This document shows positions 32,261 through 40,639 of a stretch of DNA of 40,727 bases, piece after piece; the first letter of the stretch is position 1; each line of letters opens with the position of its first letter. The stretch comes from Chloroflexota bacterium (GTDB taxonomy: Bacteria > Chloroflexota > Anaerolineae > Anaerolineales > UBA4823), in the NCBI GenBank assembly GCA_029265355.1, contig JAJUJL010000033.1, positions 1-40,727 on the forward strand. Direction: 5' to 3'. Under the pieces are notes generated by a model. The model was given only the letters and a program-made list of their open reading frames with translations, searched no databases and had not been told where the DNA came from. Both the position numbers and the translations under genes were made by a program.

Positions 32261-34818
32261 AACCTAGTGAAAAGCCAAACTCAAGTCTCCGCCGGCGCGC
32301 AGCGCCGGCCGCCAGGCAAATCAACGCAGTTCTCCTGGCAGCCAGCTTGCTGCTGGCATTGCTGGCTGGCTGCACCCTGCCAGCGCCCGTCAATCCGCCC
32401 CAGGCCACGCAGCCGCCCGCCCAGGGTGGGCAGCCGGCGCAGCCCGTGCGGGTGGGCGTGGAGGCGCCGCCCGAAGTGCAGGTCACCTTCCGGGTGCGCA
32501 TCCCCGAGAACACACCCTACGACCAGGCGGTGCTGATCAACATCCTGGATGAAGTTGGCGGGCTGGACCTGCACCCAGAAACCTATGAAATGGTGCAGGA
32601 GGACCCCCAGCATTACATTCTCCAACTCAGCTTTCCGCTGGGTTCGCTGGTCAAGTACCGCTACAGCCGCCAGACGGAAGCCGCGCCGGTCAATGAATAC
32701 ACTTCGGCAGGGCGCCAAACCCGCTACCGGCTGTACGCCGTGCAGGGACCGGGGCTGGTGGATGACGTGATCAGCCGCTGGACAGATACGCAGTTCTTTG
32801 GCCCAGCCGGGCGCATCATGGGTTCCGCCACCGACACACAAACCGGCGAGCCGGTGCCCGGCTTGCTGGTGACGGCTGGCGGCGCGCAGGCCTTCAGCGC
32901 CGCCGACGGCACCTTCATCATCGAAGGGCTGCCGCCTGGCACGCACAACCTGGTCGCCTATGCTCCAGATGGGGCCTACCGCACCTTCCAGCAGGGCGCG
33001 CTGGTCGCCGACCAATCCACCACCCAGGCGCCGTTGATGATGGAGCCCAGCCGCCTGGTCAACATCACCTTCGAGGTGAAGATGCCCGCCGGCACAATTC
33101 CGGGCGTGCCCATCCGCATCGCTGGAAGCCTGCACCAGTTTGGCAACACCTTTGCCGACCTGGCAGCCGGGCTGAGCACGCAAGCCGGGCGCATGCCGGC
33201 GCTGCAGCCGGCTGGCGAAGGACTCTACCGCCTGACCATGGCGCTGCCAGCCGGCGCTGACCTGCGCTACCTGTACACGCTGGGAGATGGCTTCTGGAAC
33301 GCCGAGATCACCGCCAATGGTGAGTTTCAACTGCGCCGGGTGATCATCCCGCAGGTGGACAGCGTCATCCAGGACACGGTGGAGGCCTGGACTGCGCCGG
33401 GAGCCAAACCGCTGGTCTTCGACGTCACCGTTCCGCCAGATACCTGGCCTGGAGATCGCATCTCGATCCAGTTCAACCCCTTGATCGGCTGGAGCGAGCC
33501 GATCCCGATGTGGCCGCTGGGCAGCAACCGCTGGGTGTACGTGCTCAACCACCCGCTGGATGTGCAGGGCTCGCTGCGCTTCCGCGTGTGCCGCAACGAG
33601 CAGTGCGGGGCAGCCGATGACGCCAGCTCGGCCGGTCCCAGCGCGGCTGGCCTGCCAGCCACGCCCGCAGGCGAGGAGAACAAGGTCAGCTACCAGGTGC
33701 CCTCCTGGGCCTGGTACAGCTCCACCAATGCTGCCTGGACAAGCAGCAACCAGCCCGTGCCCGCCCGCGGAGCGGATTTCGTCGCCGGGGTCGAGTTCAA
33801 CCCCCAATACCAGACTTCGTGGAGTCCCTACATGAACGGCGCTCTGGAGGGCGTCCAGGCGATGCGCGCCAACTGGCTGGTGATCGACCCCACCTGGAGC
33901 TACCCGCCGATGGCGCTGCCCATCTTAGAGCAAACGCCGGGAAAAGACGCCCTGTGGCATGACCTGGCGCCGGTGATGCTGGCAGCCCGGCAGCGCGGCC
34001 TGCAGGTGGCGGTGTTCCCGGGCGTCAATTTCCCCGCTCCGCCCGAGCAATGGTGGAGCAGCAGCCAGCGCGACTTTCCCTGGTGGGTGGTGTGGTTCGA
34101 ACAGTACCGCAAATTTGCGCTGCACCATGCCGAGCTGGCGGCGCGCACCGGCGCCGGCGCGCTGGTATTGGGCGGAGACTGGCTGCTGCCAGCCCTGCCC
34201 GGCGCGCTGCTCAGCGACGGCTCGCCCTCCGGCGTGCCCGCCGACGCCGACGCACGCTGGCGCGGCCTGATCGCCGAAGTGCGCCAGGCCTACAATGGGC
34301 GATTGGCCTGGGCCATGAGCTACGAGCGCATCACCAACGGCGCGCCAGCTTTCCTGGATGCTGTGGACCAGATCTACCTGCTCTTCGATGAGCCCCTGGC
34401 GCAGGATACCCTGGCCGACCCGCAAAGCATGTTTTCCCAGGCGACGATGCTCCTGGATGTGGTGGAAGCGTTCTACCAGCGCGTGCAGAAGCCCATCCTG
34501 CTCGCCGCAGCGTATGGTTCATGGGACGGCGCGGCCACCAGTTGCGCCCAGGATGGCCAGGGAGGCTGCCTGGCGCAGCAAGAGGTGCTGCAACCCGGCG
34601 CAACGTTGAATGGATTGCCGCTCGATTTGCAGGAGCAGGCCCAAATTTATGAGACGCTGCTGGCAGCATCCAGCAATCGCCCCTGGATCACCGGCTTCAT
34701 CAGCCGCGGCTTTTATCCGCCCGCCATGCTGCAGGACCTCTCGCCCTCGGTCAACGGCAAACCCGCCCAGGCTGCCCTGGCCTATTGGTTTGCCAACCTG
34801 GTCATTCCTCCACCCTAA
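32257..34818 (+). CDS. Large lipoprotein: three CBM20-like domains plus TIM-barrel glycosidase-like domain
   Basis: An 853-aa lipoprotein starting at GTG 32257 (overlapping the previous stop by 4 nt). The lipobox ends at C39 (LLAGC). Three domains with the CBM20-like opening (V-T-F-x-V-x-x-P) lie at about 70-150, 267-355 and 387-460. Between the first two is a carboxypeptidase-regulatory-like beta domain (SATDTQTGEPVPGLLV; FIIEGLPPGTHNLVAY, ~190-250). The last ~350 residues look like a TIM barrel: DFVAGVEFNPQYQTSW, AMRANWLVIDPTWSYP, GLQVAVFPGVNFP, LVLGGDWLLPAL. It is similar in layout to glycoside hydrolases such as GH113, but I cannot name the catalytic acids. Probably a surface polysaccharide binder or hydrolase. 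Confidence 0.72.
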   Translation: MKPSEKPNSSLRRRAAPAARQINAVLLAASLLLALLAGCTLPAPVNPPQATQPPAQGGQPAQPVRVGVEAPPEVQVTFRVRIPENTPYDQAVLINILDEVGGLDLHPETYEMVQEDPQHYILQLSFPLGSLVKYRYSRQTEAAPVNEYTSAGRQTRYRLYAVQGPGLVDDVISRWTDTQFFGPAGRIMGSATDTQTGEPVPGLLVTAGGAQAFSAADGTFIIEGLPPGTHNLVAYAPDGAYRTFQQGALVADQSTTQAPLMMEPSRLVNITFEVKMPAGTIPGVPIRIAGSLHQFGNTFADLAAGLSTQAGRMPALQPAGEGLYRLTMALPAGADLRYLYTLGDGFWNAEITANGEFQLRRVIIPQVDSVIQDTVEAWTAPGAKPLVFDVTVPPDTWPGDRISIQFNPLIGWSEPIPMWPLGSNRWVYVLNHPLDVQGSLRFRVCRNEQCGAADDASSAGPSAAGLPATPAGEENKVSYQVPSWAWYSSTNAAWTSSNQPVPARGADFVAGVEFNPQYQTSWSPYMNGALEGVQAMRANWLVIDPTWSYPPMALPILEQTPGKDALWHDLAPVMLAARQRGLQVAVFPGVNFPAPPEQWWSSSQRDFPWWVVWFEQYRKFALHHAELAARTGAGALVLGGDWLLPALPGALLSDGSPSGVPADADARWRGLIAEVRQAYNGRLAWAMSYERITNGAPAFLDAVDQIYLLFDEPLAQDTLADPQSMFSQATMLLDVVEAFYQRVQKPILLAAAYGSWDGAATSCAQDGQGGCLAQQEVLQPGATLNGLPLDLQEQAQIYETLLAASSNRPWITGFISRGFYPPAMLQDLSPSVNGKPAQAALAYWFANLVIPPP

Positions 34819-34844
34819 ATCCGACAAAACAGGGTATGATTAAC

Positions 34845-34877
34845 AGCGCCGGAAGCGTACCCTTCCGGCGCTATTTT
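34845..34877 (+). terminator. Terminator after the large lipoprotein gene
   Basis: AGCGCCGGAAG (34845-34855) pairs perfectly with CTTCCGGCGCT (34862-34872), followed by ATTTTC. The stem is 11 bp with a 6-nt loop. Confidence 0.85.
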
Positions 34878-34879
34878 CA

Positions 34880-34953
34880 CCTGTCCTCTTGAGCCGATCT
34901 GAGCCTCTCGCTCGATCACTGCAGAGACACTGCGCAGCGCTCAGAGTGACAGC
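34880..34953. repeat. Degenerate inverted repeat upstream of the VOC gene
   Basis: The outer ends CTGTCCTCTTGAG and CTCAGAGTGACAG are near-complementary. It resembles the widely spread TGTCA...TGACA intergenic palindromes, but is too diverged to pair well. Confidence 0.4.
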
Positions 34954-34967
34954 GACAGGAGATGAGC

Positions 34968-35804
34968 ATGTTACCTGACGACACCCACATCGGGCGGGTG
35001 CGCTTGAAAGTGGCGCATCTGCCGCGCTCGCTGGCTTTTTACTGCGACCTGCTGGGCTGGCAGCAAACCAGCCAGGCGCCGGGCATCGCCTGCCTGTCCG
35101 CGGGCGCTGGTCAACCGGTGCACATCGAACTGGTGGAGCTGCCCGGGGCGCAGCGGCAGCCGGCGCGCAGCGCCGGGTTATATCACATCGCTATCCGCCT
35201 TCCCGATCGCCCTGCGCTGGGCGCGCTGCTGGAACGCCTGATCCGCCACAACTACCCGCTGCAAGGGGGCGCCGACCACCTGGTGAGCGAGGCGATCTAC
35301 CTGGCAGATCCAGACGGAAACGGCGTGGAGCTGTACCGCGACCGGCCGCGCGCCGAGTGGCCCTGGCACGGCGACACGGTGCAAATGTCCAGCGATCCAT
35401 TGGACGCCCAGGGCATCTTGCGCCAGGCCGCCAGCAACTGGCAGGGCATCCCAGAGCAGACCGATATTGGGCACATCCACCTGCAGGTTTCCGACCTGGG
35501 CCAGGCGGAGCGCTTTTTCTCTAAGCTCATCGGTTTGGACGTCACTCAGCGCAATTACCCCGGGGCGCTGTTCATGTCTGCCGGCGGTTACCACCACCAC
35601 GTGGGAACCAACATCTGGTCGAGCCGCGGCGCGCCGCCCGCGCCGGAAGGCGCCGCTGGGCTGGCTTTCTTCGAGCTGGCGATCCCAGACGCCGAGTCCC
35701 GACAACAGGCGCTGGAGCGGTTAGAGGCAGCCGGCGTGCCACTCACCCCGCACGAAGACCAGTTCCTGGCGCGCAGCCCAGACGGCATCCAGGTGCTCAT
35801 TTAG
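34968..35804 (+). CDS. Two-domain VOC (glyoxalase/extradiol dioxygenase) protein
   Basis: A 278-aa protein with two vicinal-oxygen-chelate modules, residues ~4-120 (HIGRVRLKVAHLPRSLAFYC to DPDGNGVELYRD) and ~165-278 (DIGHIHLQVSDLGQAERFFS to SPDGIQVLI). The layout matches catechol-2,3-dioxygenase-like CatE proteins. Metal ligand candidates are H169 (GHIHLQV), the HHH around residue 208 and the Glu in FFELAIPD. I use ATG 34968, as AGGAG (34957-34961) is too close to the ATG at 34962. Reaction unknown; not adjacent to aromatic degradation genes. Confidence 0.85.
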   Translation: MLPDDTHIGRVRLKVAHLPRSLAFYCDLLGWQQTSQAPGIACLSAGAGQPVHIELVELPGAQRQPARSAGLYHIAIRLPDRPALGALLERLIRHNYPLQGGADHLVSEAIYLADPDGNGVELYRDRPRAEWPWHGDTVQMSSDPLDAQGILRQAASNWQGIPEQTDIGHIHLQVSDLGQAERFFSKLIGLDVTQRNYPGALFMSAGGYHHHVGTNIWSSRGAPPAPEGAAGLAFFELAIPDAESRQQALERLEAAGVPLTPHEDQFLARSPDGIQVLI

Positions 35805-35890
35805 AGAGGCGCAACCTCGCCTGTTCCCCTTGGATCGCCCAAATTCGCCACAGTCGCCGCGCCGCATCCGACCGGTATCGATTCTGGTAG

Positions 35891-35954
35891 GGGTCAAGCA
35901 TTTGCCTGGCTCAGGCCTTAACTGCCGCGGAGGGCCGTGGCAAATGCTTGACCC
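35891..35954. repeat. Palindromic element E3 (16-bp arms, 32-nt loop)
   Basis: Arms GGGTCAAGCATTTGCC (35891-35906) and GGCAAATGCTTGACCC (35939-35954) are perfect complements. GTAG precedes. It is related to E1 and E2 35 kb away and differs from E1 by one covarying pair. Confidence 0.85.
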
Positions 35955-36078
35955 GCCCTTGCGCCAGGATCGAAGCGCGCTGCCACGATGCTGCCGTGGC
36001 CCTCTCCGATAAGGGGAAACATTTGAAGCGCCGTGGGCTTGCCCGCTACGACCTGACGGTTTCTCGAGAGAGTGTTGT

Positions 36079-37446
36079 TTAGCGCGCCTCGATGGTCATC
36101 GGCATGCCATTGGCGGAGCCCAGCGTGCCTGACATCACAATCTGCGGCTGGTGCCCGGCGACCAGGCGGGGCGTGAAGCGCCGCGCCAGCAGGGCGGTGA
36201 GAAGGTGCGATTCGAACAGCGAGAAGTTGTTGCCGATGCAGATGCGCTGACCTGCGGCAAAGGGATGGTAAGCCAGCGGGTGGCGTTTGGCTTCCTCTTC
36301 GGGAAGCCAGCGGTCGGGGTCGAAGCGCAGCGGGTCTGGCCAGAAAGCGGGGTGGCGGTGCGTCAGGTAGGGCACCATCATCATCTGCGAGCCAGCGGGC
36401 ACGTGCATGCCGTCGATGACATCGTCCGCCACCGCATCGCGCACGTACACCGGCGCCGGGGGATACAGGCGCAGCGTCTCCTTGATCACCTGCAGGGTGT
36501 AGGGCAGCTTCTTCAGGTCGGCGATCTGCGGTGGGCGGTCGCCCAGCACCTGGTCGAGCTCCTGGTGCAGGCGCTGCTCCACGTCGCGATTTTGCGACAG
36601 GGCATACCACATGAAAGTCAGCGTGCGGGCGGTGGTCTCGTGCCCGGCGAAGAACAGGGTGATCGATTCATCACGCAGCAGCTTATCCGAGAGCGCTTCG
36701 CCGGTCTCTTCCGAGCGGGCGCGCATTAGGCGGCTGAGCAGGTCATCGGGCCACTCCTGCTCGGGCAGCGCCCGGCGCTGGGCGATAACCGCGTCGATGA
36801 AAGTGTGCACCCGCTGGCGCGCCTGGCGGTAGGCCACGTTGCGGCGCGTGGGCGCCCACAGCGGCAGCTTGAGCGGCGTCATCTCGTGGCTGGAAGTGAA
36901 GCTGATCATGGTCTCGACCGCCTCTTTCATCTCGACCAGGTTCTCTTCGCTTTGGGTGCTGAACAGCGTCTTCAAGATGATGGAGGCCGTGATGGACATC
37001 ATCTCCTGGATCATATCCACCGCCTGCCCGGAGCCGGCTTTGCTCTGCCAGCGCTGGATGAAATCCAGCCCATCCGCCAAGATGACCGGGTAATACTGCT
37101 CCACGCCGCGCGGCGTGAAGAAGGGCGCCATCAGCTTGCGGCGGATGCGCCAGGCTTCGCCGGTGGCGGTCACCAACCCATCGCCCAGCAGCAGCTCGCG
37201 CACCGCGTCGTAGGATTGCAGCTTGTCGTAGTTCTGGCGGTTGGCGACGTTGACGTGGTGCACATGCTCGGGGTGAATGACCAGAAACAGGTTGCGTGGG
37301 CCAATTTGAATCTGGCAGAAATCGCCGTAAGTTTTCCAGGCATCTTCGAAGAACTGCAGCAGACCCTTGCGCTGCATTTCCAAGGCGATGTCTAAGATAT
37401 AGCGGCTGCGCCGCCCGGGGGCGGCGGTTATCATTGACTTTGTCAC
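36079..37446 (-). CDS. Cytochrome P450
   Basis: A 455-aa P450 monooxygenase. The oxygen-activation helix has AGHETTARTL, the K-helix EETLRLYPP region has ExxR (KETLRLYPP), the meander has FDPDRWLPEE, and the haem loop FAAGQRICIGNNF carries the thiolate C403. There is no fused reductase or N-terminal anchor, so it is soluble and needs separate redox partners. I start at GTG 37446, with AAAGGAG 6 nt upstream; a TTG at 37482 is less likely. It stands alone; no ferredoxin or reductase is next to it, and the Rieske ferredoxin of this window is in the SUF operon. Substrate unknown, possibly fatty acids. Confidence 0.93.
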   Translation of the reverse strand: MTKSMITAAPGRRSRYILDIALEMQRKGLLQFFEDAWKTYGDFCQIQIGPRNLFLVIHPEHVHHVNVANRQNYDKLQSYDAVRELLLGDGLVTATGEAWRIRRKLMAPFFTPRGVEQYYPVILADGLDFIQRWQSKAGSGQAVDMIQEMMSITASIILKTLFSTQSEENLVEMKEAVETMISFTSSHEMTPLKLPLWAPTRRNVAYRQARQRVHTFIDAVIAQRRALPEQEWPDDLLSRLMRARSEETGEALSDKLLRDESITLFFAGHETTARTLTFMWYALSQNRDVEQRLHQELDQVLGDRPPQIADLKKLPYTLQVIKETLRLYPPAPVYVRDAVADDVIDGMHVPAGSQMMMVPYLTHRHPAFWPDPLRFDPDRWLPEEEAKRHPLAYHPFAAGQRICIGNNFSLFESHLLTALLARRFTPRLVAGHQPQIVMSGTLGSANGMPMTIEAR

Positions 37447-37747
37447 GAGAATCTCCTTTGATCGATGCGCCCGGTCCCCCAATATTTGGTGATACCCAAG
37501 CGTTTATCCCATCATACCAGAGCCCTGCCGGAAATGGGTTTTTTGCTAAACTGGCAGAAGTTCGGGATAACAAAGAAGGTGGAGTACGGACAGCGGTGGA
37601 GACGTCGCCATCACGTTTGGCAGCGGTCTGATAACAGACGGCGCCTACACGGTAGTCGCGATCAACTCCTTCGGAATTACAGTCCAGAACTCGGCTGGGG
37701 TCACCGGCTGGCATAAACCTACGCCAACACCGGAAAAATAGTACCTG
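37447..37747. other. Intergenic stretch with a coding remnant
   Basis: 301 bp without an intact gene. Besides the P450 ribosome site it holds an open stretch on the plus strand (about 37590-37741) described as a remnant below. I see no promoter I trust. Confidence 0.5.
37590..37741 (+). pseudogene. C-terminal remnant of a surface-protein-like gene
   Basis: About 50 codons read as DSGGDVAITFGSGLITDG, then AYTVVAINSFGITVQNSAGV and TGWHKPTPTPEK, ending in TAG. The frame has a TAA just upstream and no start codon. The composition (strand-like, Gly/Ser/Thr, ending in TPTP) resembles the end of a secreted adhesin-type protein. Chance open reading cannot be ruled out. Confidence 0.3.
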
Positions 37748-37990
37748 CTATCCCCCGGAGATTGCCGGCACCAGGTGCACCTCGTCGCCGGGCCGCAGCG
37801 CGTGCTGCGGCTCGACCACCTTGCCGTTGACCACCAGCAGCAGGTGCTCTGGATCCATGTCGATTTCAAGCAGCCGCATCAGCTCGGCAATGCTGCTGCC
37901 TTCTGGAAGATCTACCTGCACACGGCTCTGCGGTCCAGACGGGGTCTGTTTTTGCAGGAGCGTGTGCAGGTAGACGACAAGCTGCATCAC
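37748..37990 (-). CDS. MoaD/ThiS-like beta-grasp sulfur carrier
   Basis: An 80-aa ubiquitin-like protein ending in Gly-Gly (VPAISGG), the C-terminus that is adenylated and thiocarboxylated in MoaD/ThiS. The beta-grasp order is visible: MQLVVYLHTLLQ, SRVQVDLPEGSSIAELMRLL, LLLVVNGKVV, LRPGDEVHLVP. Start is GTG 37990 or the ATG at 37987. It lies 3 nt after the aldehyde oxidoreductase stop. MoaD-like genes often accompany tungsten oxidoreductases and may supply sulfur to their pterin cofactor. It is not a general moaD, as no other moa gene is here. Confidence 0.87.
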   Translation of the reverse strand: MMQLVVYLHTLLQKQTPSGPQSRVQVDLPEGSSIAELMRLLEIDMDPEHLLLVVNGKVVEPQHALRPGDEVHLVPAISGG

Positions 37991-37993
37991 TGG

Positions 37994-39694
37994 CTACCAG
38001 TCGAAGATGGTGTCCAGGTCTTCTTCGGGCACGTCGAAGACCGCGTTGGTCGGCGGCAGCGCCTCGCGCGTCATCCACTCCGGCAGGCGGTTGTCGGCAG
38101 CGGTGAAGCCAGCCCGGCGGTTGAACTCCACCTCCAACTTGAGCGTCTCGCGACCCAGCACCTGCAAGATATCTTCGCCCACCTGCCAGCCGTAGCGGGC
38201 GTTGAGCAGGTCGCGGATCAGGTGCGGCGCAGTGGAGAAGCCAAAGCCGGCAAAGATGCACGCCCCCAGCGTGTCGTAGCCTGCCATGTTGATCTGGGCG
38301 ATGCGCGAGACTTCCTTCTGGCCCTTGGGCGACAGGTGGTCGATCTTGGCGCGGATCGTCAAACCGGCGGTGTGGTCAGCGCCTTGCGGCGAGGTGGCAT
38401 AGGTCACGCCGGTGCCCTTGATCGAGCGTGGGTCGTAGGCGGAGATGGCCTGGTTCTTGACCACCGGCACGCGCTCCACACCCAGCACCTTGCCGGTGAT
38501 GGCGGCGCCCATGCCGAGGATGCGCCCCAGCGGCGTGCCTTTCTCGATCTCTTGCAGCAGGCGCATGGCGCCCTCGCCGTCGCCGAACGCGGCCAACCCG
38601 GCTTCCATGGCGACGCCCAGGGCAGCCCCGGTGTCGATGGTGTCCAGCCCCAGGTCGTTGGTCTTGGCGTTCAGGCGGGCGATCACATCCAGGTCGGTGA
38701 TACCCAGGTTCATGCCCATCAGGCCGACCGTCTCGTATTCCAGCGGTGAGACGGTGGCTTTGCCGTCTGGCCCGGCAAACACATTCGAGGAGCGGATAGT
38801 GCAGCCGCGCATGCAGGCGTGGGAGGGATTGGCCTCGCCATCGCGCTCCAGCAGCAGGTTGCGCATGTGCTCAGCGCTGACCGGCTCCAGGTCCATGAGC
38901 TGCCCGGCAGAGAAATTGCGCACCGGCAGCGCGCCAAAGGTCTGGCACAGGCGACCCACGGCGATAGTGCCGAAATCGGTGTACACCTTGGTCTGCGGGT
39001 GGGCCTGCAGAGCCTTGTTGTACTCTTTTTGGGCGGCGCGGAAAGCTGCCGGGTCTGCGATGGGTGCTTTTTCGCCGCCGCGGTCGTCGATAACGATAGC
39101 TTTCAGGCGGCGCGATCCCATCAAGGCGCCCAGCCCGCCGCGGGCGGCGATGCGCGCTGGTACGCGGTCCTTATCCAGGTTCATGATGCCAGCGCCGGTC
39201 AGGCGCATCTCACCCGCTGGTCCGATCAGGGCGATGGCAACGTCTTTGCCGTAGCGTTCCAGCAGCTTCTTGGCGCTGTCGTAGACGCCCAAGCCGACCA
39301 CGTCGCTGGCCGGGTCGAAGCGCGCCCCCTCCTTCGAGAGGTGCAGCACCCACCAGGCGTCGCTATCCGGGCGGTCTTCCAGGATCAAGGAGTGGATGCC
39401 CAGGTTGACCAGGTGCAAGCCGGTCGAGCCGCCGGCGTTGGCCTCCTTCACCCCGCCGGTGAGCGGGCTTTTGGCGCCAATCGAGATGCGATCGAGCGAG
39501 GAGAGCATGTGCCCGACCAGCAAGCCAGGCGCAAAGATCAATTTGTTGTGCGGGCCGTAGGGATCGCACAGAGGTGGGACTTCATCCAAGAGAATACGCG
39601 CCAGCAGGCCGCGCCCGCCGATGCGCTGCCAGGCTTCGGGCGGGGTTTCCTTCTGCAGTGTTTGAGCGCGCAGGTTGATTCGCCAGACTTCCAT
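37994..39694 (-). CDS. Tungsten-type aldehyde:ferredoxin oxidoreductase (AOR family)
   Basis: A 566-aa AOR-family protein. Such enzymes use a bis-pterin tungsten or molybdenum site and one [4Fe-4S] cluster to oxidise aldehydes to acids with ferredoxin. Family marks are GGRGLLARIL (26-35), SIGAKSPLTGG (71-81), GPAGE, ARGGLGALMGSRRLKAI (184-200), YETVGLMG, TYATSPQGADHTAG (431-444) and the late cysteine C479 (TLGACIFAG). In the cluster loop I see only C294 and C298 (HACMRGCTIRSS) where three cysteines are usual; a Ser at 291 or 302 may stand in. GGAGGT precedes the ATG by 5 nt. It forms an operon with the MoaD-like gene. Confidence 0.92.
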   Translation of the reverse strand: MEVWRINLRAQTLQKETPPEAWQRIGGRGLLARILLDEVPPLCDPYGPHNKLIFAPGLLVGHMLSSLDRISIGAKSPLTGGVKEANAGGSTGLHLVNLGIHSLILEDRPDSDAWWVLHLSKEGARFDPASDVVGLGVYDSAKKLLERYGKDVAIALIGPAGEMRLTGAGIMNLDKDRVPARIAARGGLGALMGSRRLKAIVIDDRGGEKAPIADPAAFRAAQKEYNKALQAHPQTKVYTDFGTIAVGRLCQTFGALPVRNFSAGQLMDLEPVSAEHMRNLLLERDGEANPSHACMRGCTIRSSNVFAGPDGKATVSPLEYETVGLMGMNLGITDLDVIARLNAKTNDLGLDTIDTGAALGVAMEAGLAAFGDGEGAMRLLQEIEKGTPLGRILGMGAAITGKVLGVERVPVVKNQAISAYDPRSIKGTGVTYATSPQGADHTAGLTIRAKIDHLSPKGQKEVSRIAQINMAGYDTLGACIFAGFGFSTAPHLIRDLLNARYGWQVGEDILQVLGRETLKLEVEFNRRAGFTAADNRLPEWMTREALPPTNAVFDVPEEDLDTIFDW

Positions 39695-39793
39695 GAGCTA
39701 CCTCCAGGTGAGAATGGGAATATTTTACCCCAGTCGATCAGCATCCACGCAGAAATCACTCCATAGCAGTCTGCCCCCTGCGGCCTTCGTCCA

Positions 39794-39828
39794 CCTTCCC
39801 CATTTTCATCCTGTGAAAAAGGGGAAGG
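39794..39828. terminator. Near-perfect hairpin downstream of the secreted unknown gene
   Basis: CCTTCCCC plus TTTTCA on the left pair with TGTGAAAA plus GGGGAAGG on the right, with one mismatch. It lies about 130 nt after the minus-strand stop at 39960 and could stop that transcript, though it is also of dispersed-palindrome type. The rest of 39695-39959 shows only GC-rich, partly palindromic sequence. Confidence 0.4.
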
Positions 39829-39959
39829 ATGCAGGGTTTATGGGCGGACAGGTGGGGTGGATATGGCCTGCACCAGCCCCACCCCCCGGTTCCTCACCAA
39901 CTTCGCGGAGAGGGAGCGCCTTTTGCCTTCCCGCTTGATGGGGAGGGGCAGGCTACGCC

Positions 39960-40571
39960 TTACTTCATCACCGCCGGCAGCAGCACGGTCAGTGGGTCGG
40001 CGCTGAAACGCAGCGGCAGAGCACCCTGGTCCAGGTTGGGGTTGATGTATCCGGTGTCGGGATTAAAGACTATGTAACCGTCGAAATGCACACCTGCCGG
40101 CACCGACAGCACGCCGTAGATCGTCGAATCGGTGAAGTTTACGGAAACGTCATTGTTGGTCCAGCTGGCAGGAGCGGAGGGATCCAGATTGTCGCTGATG
40201 GCGCGGCGCAGGCTGCCCGGCGGGATTTGAATATTCACGCTGTTGTATACATAATTTCCGGTCATCATGCCCTTCACATTGACGGTAGCAGTCACATTGG
40301 TGGTGTTCCACAGGTTGATGACGGTGGCGGTGCCGTTGCTGTCTTGCGGGGTGAAGTACACCAGGCGGTCGCCGGGGTTGACCGGGGTAGGCACGGCGAG
40401 GGGGGTGTCAGGGTTCGGGAGGGCAGGCGCGTTGTCATCGGTGAAAACGGGCGTGCCAGGCAGTTCTTGCGCCAGGGCAGGTGGAGATTGCAGGCTGATG
40501 CCCTGGGCGAAGGACAGGGCGCTGGCCAGCACCACCAGGCTGGCGAGGAGAAGGATTTGCGGCTTGTTCAT
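39960..40571 (-). CDS. Secreted protein of unknown function
   Basis: A 203-aa protein. AAAGGAG lies 6 nt before the ATG at 40571. Residues 1-22 are a signal peptide (KPQILLLASLVVLASALSFA), with possible cleavage near ALAQE at 32-36. A short Pro-rich stretch (residues 40-65) follows, then a beta-rich domain with Thr/Asn repeats (TATVINLWNTTNVTATVNVK; FTDSTIYGVLSVPAGVHFDG), ending TVLLPAVMK. The closing segment LPAVMK looks like the C-terminal end seen in Chloroflexota surface proteins, but I cannot prove a sorting function. Function unknown. Confidence 0.75.
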   Translation of the reverse strand: MNKPQILLLASLVVLASALSFAQGISLQSPPALAQELPGTPVFTDDNAPALPNPDTPLAVPTPVNPGDRLVYFTPQDSNGTATVINLWNTTNVTATVNVKGMMTGNYVYNSVNIQIPPGSLRRAISDNLDPSAPASWTNNDVSVNFTDSTIYGVLSVPAGVHFDGYIVFNPDTGYINPNLDQGALPLRFSADPLTVLLPAVMK

Positions 40572-40639
40572 TTTGCACTCCTTTCAAATGAGCCATATCT
40601 GTCCTTTATAGAGCTTACGCAGTTGGCGAGATATTGAGG

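Noticed and set aside
32281-33807. 508-codon minus-strand frame opposite the large lipoprotein
   Set aside because: Antisense shadow; the plus-strand gene has a lipobox and recognisable domains.
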